Source: Candidatus Obscuribacterales bacterium (GTDB lineage: Bacteria; Cyanobacteriota; Vampirovibrionia; Obscuribacterales; Obscuribacteraceae). Taken from it: DNA of 64,000 nt. The position numbers and the translations under genes are program-made. Below, piece after piece: positions 59,001 through 64,000 of the stretch (the first letter of the stretch is position 1; every line of letters starts with the position of its first letter). Under the pieces are notes generated by a model. It worked only from the letters and a program-made list of their open reading frames with translations. It made no database searches and was not told where the DNA came from. Location: positions 1 to 64,000 of the forward strand of contig JAIERK010000056.1 in assembly GCA_019746975.1 (NCBI GenBank). Reading direction: 5' to 3'.

Positions 59001-60467
59001 TCATCGTTTCATTCTCACCGTCAGTATTACGGCTCCTAATGCCATGAGTGAGCGGGATACGATAATTGCACATGATAGGCCGACCATTCCAAATGTGAAG
59101 ACGTTCATCAAGAGAAAACCGATCGACAGCTTGATCGCATTGCCCGCTAGTGACAGTCTCATTGGCCATTTCGTCTGTCCTGCTCCTTCCATGAACGCAA
59201 AGAGAATAAGCCTGATTGTGAGCAGCGGAAAGAATAGTGGTGCCAGGATCAATAGAACCTTCGTCTGTTGGAAAATAGAACCGTTGATCGGCGTGAGAAA
59301 CTCAAGCGATTGTGGCGTCATCATGATTGCCCACCCTGCCAGCATGAATATTGCAGCGCTCGCAATCACCAATATTCGAAGACATCGACGAGCCTCTTGT
59401 TCCTGTCCCTTTCCGATTAACTGTCCGACTGTTGCTGCAAATGCGAGTGAAATCGCTGAGATTGGCATGATTGCAAATGTTTCTTCCACCTTCAAAAAGA
59501 TTGTCCAGGCGGCCTGCATGTCGGTTGCTGCATCGAGTCGGGAGAGGAGTCGATATACAATAAAATCCGTCGCCAGGGTGGATGAATCAGCAAGCACCAC
59601 GGCGGAGCCGATGACAGCCAAAAGCTTGATCAATCGGGTGAGTTGACGTGTATCGCTTTTGAATTCGAGGTTGAGTCTTTTTAGACGCACCCAAAGTACC
59701 AGAATTCCGACCACCAAACCGATATATGCTCCGCTTAACCAGGCGTAGCAGAGTGCATCTAGACTGCCATTCCACGGCGTCGAGCCGTAGAAGAAGCAAT
59801 AACTCAAGGCGATTGCGATTGTCGCAGTCGTGATCGACAAATACAGTGATTCCGCTGTCCTGCCCAGCGCTCTGAATATGGAAGAGAGGACTATGGAGAC
59901 CACGTATGGCAGAGAGCCAATGGCACAAAGTTGAATGTAATTCGTTGCGCAGTTGACAACTTCCTGGTCGTTGGTGAGAAGCTTCACAAATTCCTCTGCT
60001 GCGAACCAGCCTGCCAGCGTTGCTACGATACCGGATATGGTGGCGACTGCGAGGCTGGCTTTAATTGTCGTCGCGAGGCGCTCCAATTTGCCTGCTCCAA
60101 AGTAGCGAGCTGCAATCGCACAGGTCGCAACCGAGAGACCGGCAGCCGCAGTGCTCGTCAGATATAGCAGTTGATCGCCCAGCCCTACGGCCGCCTGGGC
60201 TGCGCTGCCAACTCGGCCTGCCAGCTCCAGATCAACCATTCCAATCAATGCAATGGATTCGAGGGTCAGAAAGATTGGCAGGGCGTTCTTCAGGACCTCG
60301 ACGATGATTCTATGATTCGCCCACGCACATGTTTTGTTCGTGTTGGTCGGAGCGGTTTGATTGAGACTAATTGAAAGCATAAGTTTGGTTGTTCTCGAGT
60401 TTTCATTGACCACTGTGGGTGCGAACTGCTTCTTTCTCTCCGGTTCGAGAAAGTGAGTATCACGCAT
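59001..60467 (-). CDS. MATE family efflux transporter
   Basis: About 488 residues, twelve membrane helices. MATE landmarks: ALPIFLTLESIALIGMVDLELAGRVG, AAGLSVATCAIAARYFGAG, and a second-half repeat with FLKVEETFAIMPISAISLAFA and LIGKGQEQEARRC. These pumps export cationic drugs or metabolites using Na+ or H+. ATG 60467 lies ten bases after the minus-strand -10; ATG 60380 is a later option and neither has an SD. Divergent from the zinc-finger gene with a shared palindrome. Confidence 0.88.
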   Translation of the reverse strand: MRDTHFLEPERKKQFAPTVVNENSRTTKLMLSISLNQTAPTNTNKTCAWANHRIIVEVLKNALPIFLTLESIALIGMVDLELAGRVGSAAQAAVGLGDQLLYLTSTAAAGLSVATCAIAARYFGAGKLERLATTIKASLAVATISGIVATLAGWFAAEEFVKLLTNDQEVVNCATNYIQLCAIGSLPYVVSIVLSSIFRALGRTAESLYLSITTATIAIALSYCFFYGSTPWNGSLDALCYAWLSGAYIGLVVGILVLWVRLKRLNLEFKSDTRQLTRLIKLLAVIGSAVVLADSSTLATDFIVYRLLSRLDAATDMQAAWTIFLKVEETFAIMPISAISLAFAATVGQLIGKGQEQEARRCLRILVIASAAIFMLAGWAIMMTPQSLEFLTPINGSIFQQTKVLLILAPLFFPLLTIRLILFAFMEGAGQTKWPMRLSLAGNAIKLSIGFLLMNVFTFGMVGLSCAIIVSRSLMALGAVILTVRMKR

Positions 60468-60470
60468 TAA

Positions 60471-60488
60471 CGTGGTAACGTTACCACG
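60471..60488. promoter_or_regulatory. 18-bp perfect palindrome, probable operator
   Basis: CGTGGTAACGTTACCACG, perfectly symmetric. It covers the minus-strand -10 (60478-60483). A further half-site ACGTGGTT lies at 60494-60501. The position between divergent genes implies control of the MATE gene and possibly of both. Confidence 0.75.
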
Positions 60489-60506
60489 CACAAACGTGGT
60501 TGTCAA
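60478..60506 (-). promoter_or_regulatory. Promoter of the MATE gene
   Basis: Minus strand: consensus TTGACA (plus 60501-60506), a 17-base spacer and TAACGT (plus 60478-60483). The -10 lies inside the palindrome, so a bound repressor would block it. Confidence 0.55.
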
Positions 60507-60529
60507 ATCACTCGTTTTAAAGCGATAAT
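60500..60529 (+). promoter_or_regulatory. Promoter of the zinc-finger gene
   Basis: TTGTCA (60500-60505), an 18-base spacer and GATAAT (60524-60529). Its -35 overlaps the minus-strand -35. ATG 60539 follows nine bases after the -10 without an SD, suggesting a near-leaderless message. Confidence 0.5.
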
Positions 60530-60538
60530 CATTTACCT

Positions 60539-61243
60539 ATGAGTGATAAACACAATGAAGCAGCATCTGCCCCTGAAGAGACCCAGCGACCGCTGGATTG
60601 GGCTGAATTGCTGAATGAAGAGGCCCAGTGGCATGACTACGCCGACTTTCTGGGCTGGTTTTCCAACGTCGCGCCTCTGTTGTCAGTCCCAGGACCTGAC
60701 CAGTTCCAAAGTTTTCGCGACGACCTCAACTTCATTCGCCGCCAGGCTGCAAGCATCTATTTCAACGGAGCTGTTGATATCCCTGCAATCAACAACCGCC
60801 TTGCTAACCTCTCATTTCGCATCGAGCCGTCCTGGGAGGGCTCCAGATTGCCGTTGCTTGTTGCCCATACCTCGTCCGAAGTGAATGTGCTGGATGGTGT
60901 TGCCGGCGCCATGCTGGTGGATTTTGCCAAATTTGTCGCCGACTTTATTGCTGGCGGCCCCGGACTTTGTAGGTGCGAAGGAGTATTCAGGGACCAGCGT
61001 GCCGAGGAGCTGCAGCTGACTGAATTTGAGACTCAGTATCGCGACGAAATTGACTTGCTTAAGGACGGGCAAAGTCCTGAGGATCAAAGCCTACAAAGGT
61101 GCGCGGATTTCTTCGTCGGCAGGAGAAAAGCACGATTTTGTTCAGACGCCTGCCGATTCATGACATTTCGCATATCGAAACAGTTGAAAGAGCCGGGCTA
61201 TCTAGCGGATAAGCAGCGGAGATACCGCAACCGGAAAAAATAG
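60539..61243 (+). CDS. CGNR-like zinc-finger protein, possible regulator of the MATE pump
   Basis: 234 residues. The N-terminal ~140 are helical (FLGWFSNVAPLLSV, DDLNFIRRQAASIYFNG), as in ABATE-type sensor domains. Cysteines follow at 144, 146, 188, 201 and 205: LCRCEGVF and then RCADFFVGRRKARFCSDACR, ending in a basic YLADKQRRYRNRKK. This resembles CGNR zinc-finger proteins, thought to bind DNA, although the literal CGNR motif is absent. Its divergence from the MATE gene across a palindrome makes a local regulator role likely (inference). Confidence 0.7.
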   Translation: MSDKHNEAASAPEETQRPLDWAELLNEEAQWHDYADFLGWFSNVAPLLSVPGPDQFQSFRDDLNFIRRQAASIYFNGAVDIPAINNRLANLSFRIEPSWEGSRLPLLVAHTSSEVNVLDGVAGAMLVDFAKFVADFIAGGPGLCRCEGVFRDQRAEELQLTEFETQYRDEIDLLKDGQSPEDQSLQRCADFFVGRRKARFCSDACRFMTFRISKQLKEPGYLADKQRRYRNRKK

Positions 61244-61381
61244 ATGTTTACGTGGTTCTCCACCAGAGCCTTGGTTTCCGGTTTAAAATTAAAAAGCTGA
61301 TCAAAAAGGCTCAAAGGTTGGGCCAACTGAACGTACAATAGGAATGCACTTCCGGAATGTTTGGAAGACGATGAGGAATAG

Positions 61382-64000
61382 ATGAGTCGACTGGAAACAC
61401 TGGCTTCAAATGCGCTGATAGAGCGTCTTGTTGAAGAAGGCTTGCCGGCGAAATTAACTGATGGTGCCGTGGAGACCGGTCTAGATGGACTCACAATAAC
61501 CTGCCTGGTCGAGCATATCGACAATTCTATTCGGGGAAGCTTCGTTTCAAAGGTACTGTTTCGAGCTAATAGTGAGCCGAGTCTTACTGTGACCGTCTCA
61601 TCCAGCGGTGCCGGAGAAAGTGAAGACGAGTCCGTCCTCGAGGCGGTCGACGAGTATTCTCAGCACATTTGGCCGGTTTTTCGTGCCGCTCTCAGTGACG
61701 ATGAGAAGGTCGGCCAGAGCAAAGATGAGGATGCGCCGACTCTTGTCGATACTGCGCGCCTAACATCATTGTGTGATGGTAAGTTTATCGCGTGGGATGT
61801 GTTTCTCGGACCATATCGGGTGGAGGGTTCTTCGAAAGATACCTTGCTGCCCTATATCAAGAAAGAGCTCCCCATAACGTTATGCATGGATTCGATCGCC
61901 AGTTATCTGAATGAGCGTCGCGTTCATTGGGTCGAGCTCACACTGGCTCGCTCCGAGTTAACAGTCTCGGGTTATGTCAGCATAGATAATCAGAAAGATG
62001 CCGAAGCGCTCAAGTCGCTCGTCGACTTTGAATGGCCGACTGAAGCGAATGGTCATGAGAGCTTCAGCCAGTTCGTCATGTTATTCCCTTCGGATCGAGA
62101 GGTCGATGAGTCTGTCCAAGCCGATCTCGAACAGATTCGAGCGAGTGTGGTCAACGTCGAAGAGATCCTTTCATGCGAGGACTTTACGAAGTATGGGCAG
62201 AAGGAGCTGAAGCGCGATCTTGAGATTCTAACTGGACTACTCGATAAAATCGCCGGCACGACCGACATACTGAAAGCGCGAGCGGCTCTTTATGGAGCGC
62301 TTAACGAGCTCGACAACGCGCTCGACGATCTGACTCGGGCAATCGGTATCGATGGCGAAGATCTCGACGCATTCTATCGACGGGCACTCGTGTATATAGA
62401 CCGCGGCAGTTTCGAACTTGCCGAGCATGATCTGGAATCTGCCTCCCAACTCGATTCACACGATCTTCGTGTGCGTTGGGGATCTGCTGTTCTCCACATT
62501 GCAAAACAGGACTATGTCAAGGCGAGAGAAGAGCTGGATGATTTGATTGAAGAGCACAGCGACAGCGATTATCTCTACTATTACAGAGCCGTCTGTAAGC
62601 ACCATGCTGGTGATTTCGAAAATGCGATGATCGATCTGAGTCGGGCTATCGCATTGAATCCCAATTATCTGGATGCTTACTACGAGCGTGGTCATATACT
62701 CAGTCACATGGGTGAACACGAGCGCGCTCTCAGTGATTACAGTCGACTGGTGCTGATGGCGCCCGATAAGGCTGAGTATTTCGAAGCGAGGGCCTGGGAA
62801 TACGACAAGCTCGACGATCACGAATCGGCTCTAGAGGAGCTAAGTCTCGTAGAAGCGTTGTCGCCGGAGCGACCCACACTTCATGAATTGCGAGCACGAA
62901 TTTTATTCAAGCTAGGTAAATTTGAAGCGGTGGTCGAGTCCGCCTCCAAAGCGTTGGAGCACTTGCCGGCGTTTGCAGCGGCTTATGATCTCAGGAGTGA
63001 GGCTTATGAAAAGCTTCAACGTTTCGAAGAGGCCTCAGCCGATCGCAACAAGGCAGAAGAGGCTTGGCTCAAAGGAGAACAACCGATCCGTTGTCCAGAT
63101 GTGGATTGGAAGGAACCGGAATCGATCAAGCAGGTAAATCTCAGCCAGATAAGTCTGGTGGATCCAACTGAGAGTTTTGCACGAAGAGGCGCTCTGTATC
63201 AGGACTTGGGTTTGCACGAGAAAGCGGTGAATCAGTTCGACAAAGGGCTGAAACGCGAGCCGCTCAACTCTGTGTTGCTGCAGGCGAGAGCCGCTTCCTA
63301 TGAGTCGCTCGGTGAGTGGGACAAGGCGCTGGCGGATGCCACCACCGTTATTAGCTTGGAACCGGAGGAAGAAGGTCACTTCTATAACAGAGGAGCGATT
63401 TTTACTCAGAAGGGCGATTTGAATAAAGCGCTCGATGATTTTTCGCATGCCCTGGAGTTGAACCCTGCGCATGCGCAGTCCTATGCCGGCGCTGCATATG
63501 CGCACATGGCCGCCGAAGACTACGCCAATGCCGTACGGCAGTACGATCGTGCGATCGAGATAATACCGCAGGAAGCTGATTGGTATCTGAGCAGAGCCTG
63601 GTGTCTACAGGCTCTTGAACGATTGACTGAAGCTGTCGAAAATCTAGATGAAGCTATTGCACTTAACGATGCCTTCTCTGATGCCTACTATTGTCGCGGA
63701 TTCGTGAAGAGCCGCTTGAAAGAACGACAGGAAGCGCTCAAGGATTTCAACACGGCGATTGAATTGACCTCTGACTGCTCGGAATACTATGTTTCGCGCG
63801 GCTGGGAGTATTACAAACTTGGCGACTTCGAGCAGGCCGAGAAAGATTGTCAGACGGCAATCGGTTTGGACTCCGAGGATCCCGCTCCATTCGACACTCT
63901 ATGTCGAATTCGGCTGGATTCGGAACGCTTTGAAGAAGCCCTTCAGATGGCGCTTCAGGGGCTGGAGGTCTCGCCGGAATATCCCGATATTCACGATGCA
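61382..64000 (+). CDS. Large TPR protein, cut by the right edge
   Basis: 873 codons without a stop to the end of the window. ATG 61382 has GAGGAA six bases upstream. The first ~290 residues are a non-TPR region with an internal duplication-like pattern (LERLVEEGLPAKL-type start, acidic stretches). From about 300 to the edge there are at least fourteen 34-residue TPRs (AFYRRALVYIDRGSFELAEH, HFYNRGAIFTQKGDLNKALD, YYCRGFVKSRLKERQEALKD). No signal peptide. Function unknown; probably a cytosolic scaffold. Confidence 0.88.
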   Translation, partial: MSRLETLASNALIERLVEEGLPAKLTDGAVETGLDGLTITCLVEHIDNSIRGSFVSKVLFRANSEPSLTVTVSSSGAGESEDESVLEAVDEYSQHIWPVFRAALSDDEKVGQSKDEDAPTLVDTARLTSLCDGKFIAWDVFLGPYRVEGSSKDTLLPYIKKELPITLCMDSIASYLNERRVHWVELTLARSELTVSGYVSIDNQKDAEALKSLVDFEWPTEANGHESFSQFVMLFPSDREVDESVQADLEQIRASVVNVEEILSCEDFTKYGQKELKRDLEILTGLLDKIAGTTDILKARAALYGALNELDNALDDLTRAIGIDGEDLDAFYRRALVYIDRGSFELAEHDLESASQLDSHDLRVRWGSAVLHIAKQDYVKAREELDDLIEEHSDSDYLYYYRAVCKHHAGDFENAMIDLSRAIALNPNYLDAYYERGHILSHMGEHERALSDYSRLVLMAPDKAEYFEARAWEYDKLDDHESALEELSLVEALSPERPTLHELRARILFKLGKFEAVVESASKALEHLPAFAAAYDLRSEAYEKLQRFEEASADRNKAEEAWLKGEQPIRCPDVDWKEPESIKQVNLSQISLVDPTESFARRGALYQDLGLHEKAVNQFDKGLKREPLNSVLLQARAASYESLGEWDKALADATTVISLEPEEEGHFYNRGAIFTQKGDLNKALDDFSHALELNPAHAQSYAGAAYAHMAAEDYANAVRQYDRAIEIIPQEADWYLSRAWCLQALERLTEAVENLDEAIALNDAFSDAYYCRGFVKSRLKERQEALKDFNTAIELTSDCSEYYVSRGWEYYKLGDFEQAEKDCQTAIGLDSEDPAPFDTLCRIRLDSERFEEALQMALQGLEVSPEYPDIHDA

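Overview
The window looks like chromosome of a free-living, non-photosynthetic bacterium. My best guess is a relative of the Vampirovibrionia/'Melainabacteria' (Obscuribacterales-like). This is inference from gene content: many TPR proteins, membrane-anchored Ser/Thr kinases, Pro/Ser-rich secreted proteins, a ferredoxin-type 2-oxoacid oxidoreductase, Nuo-type complex I subunits, a MqnA/MqnD-family protein and no photosynthesis genes. Most starts with a visible ribosome binding site have a normal Shine-Dalgarno, and GTG and TTG starts are common. No rRNA, tRNA, CRISPR array, transposase or phage gene was recognised.

Layout. 1-5.7 kb: rsgA (cut by the left edge), a GT87-type membrane glycosyltransferase, and a coupled 2-hydroxyacid dehydrogenase/glpD pair preceded by a tiny ORF with a strong SD. 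5.9-12.6 kb: three exported proteins (TPR-CHAT, and two with a VirB10/TrbI-like or glycine-zipper C-terminus), with a 127-bp direct repeat between the last two. 12.9-19.3 kb: an SDR, pgeF, a TPR lipoprotein, a CAP-domain protein and an overlapping VWA protein. 19.5-30.1 kb: a GT-C-like membrane protein, divergent nuoM and nuoL, a His-rich membrane protein and korAB closed by a strong terminator. 30.3-35.9 kb: two small genes, two divergent paralogous polytopic membrane proteins (one broken by a -1 frameshift at a T9 run), and a receptor kinase.

36-46.9 kb is a surface-glycan region with decay. Two GT-C glycosyltransferases are intact. Next to them lie remnants of a GT2 glycosyltransferase and an internally deleted sugar-nucleotide epimerase. 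Then come a GNAT acetyltransferase, three tandem membrane-anchored paralogues in increasing states of damage, a receiver-domain remnant, a DUF985 cupin and an LCP-family protein. 47-54 kb: transaldolase, a palindrome-rich spacer, two consecutive zinc metalloprotease genes, a MqnA/MqnD-family gene, a small membrane protein and an alpha/beta hydrolase. 54.2-64 kb: an operon of a TPR protein and two kinases with N-terminal membrane domains, a MATE exporter and a zinc-finger protein sharing a divergent promoter with an 18-bp palindrome, and a large TPR protein cut by the right edge.

How it may fit together (inference). KorAB would reduce ferredoxin and NuoL/NuoM belong to the proton-pumping arm of complex I; the MqnA/MqnD-family protein may supply menaquinone. 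The three kinases and the TPR proteins suggest a cell-envelope signalling network acting with the glycosyltransferases and LCP protein. The best leads for something new are the divergent His-containing membrane paralogues with the exact U UUU UUA slippery heptamer, the TPR-kinase-kinase operon with its unusual kinase architecture, and the shared operator upstream of the MATE pump.
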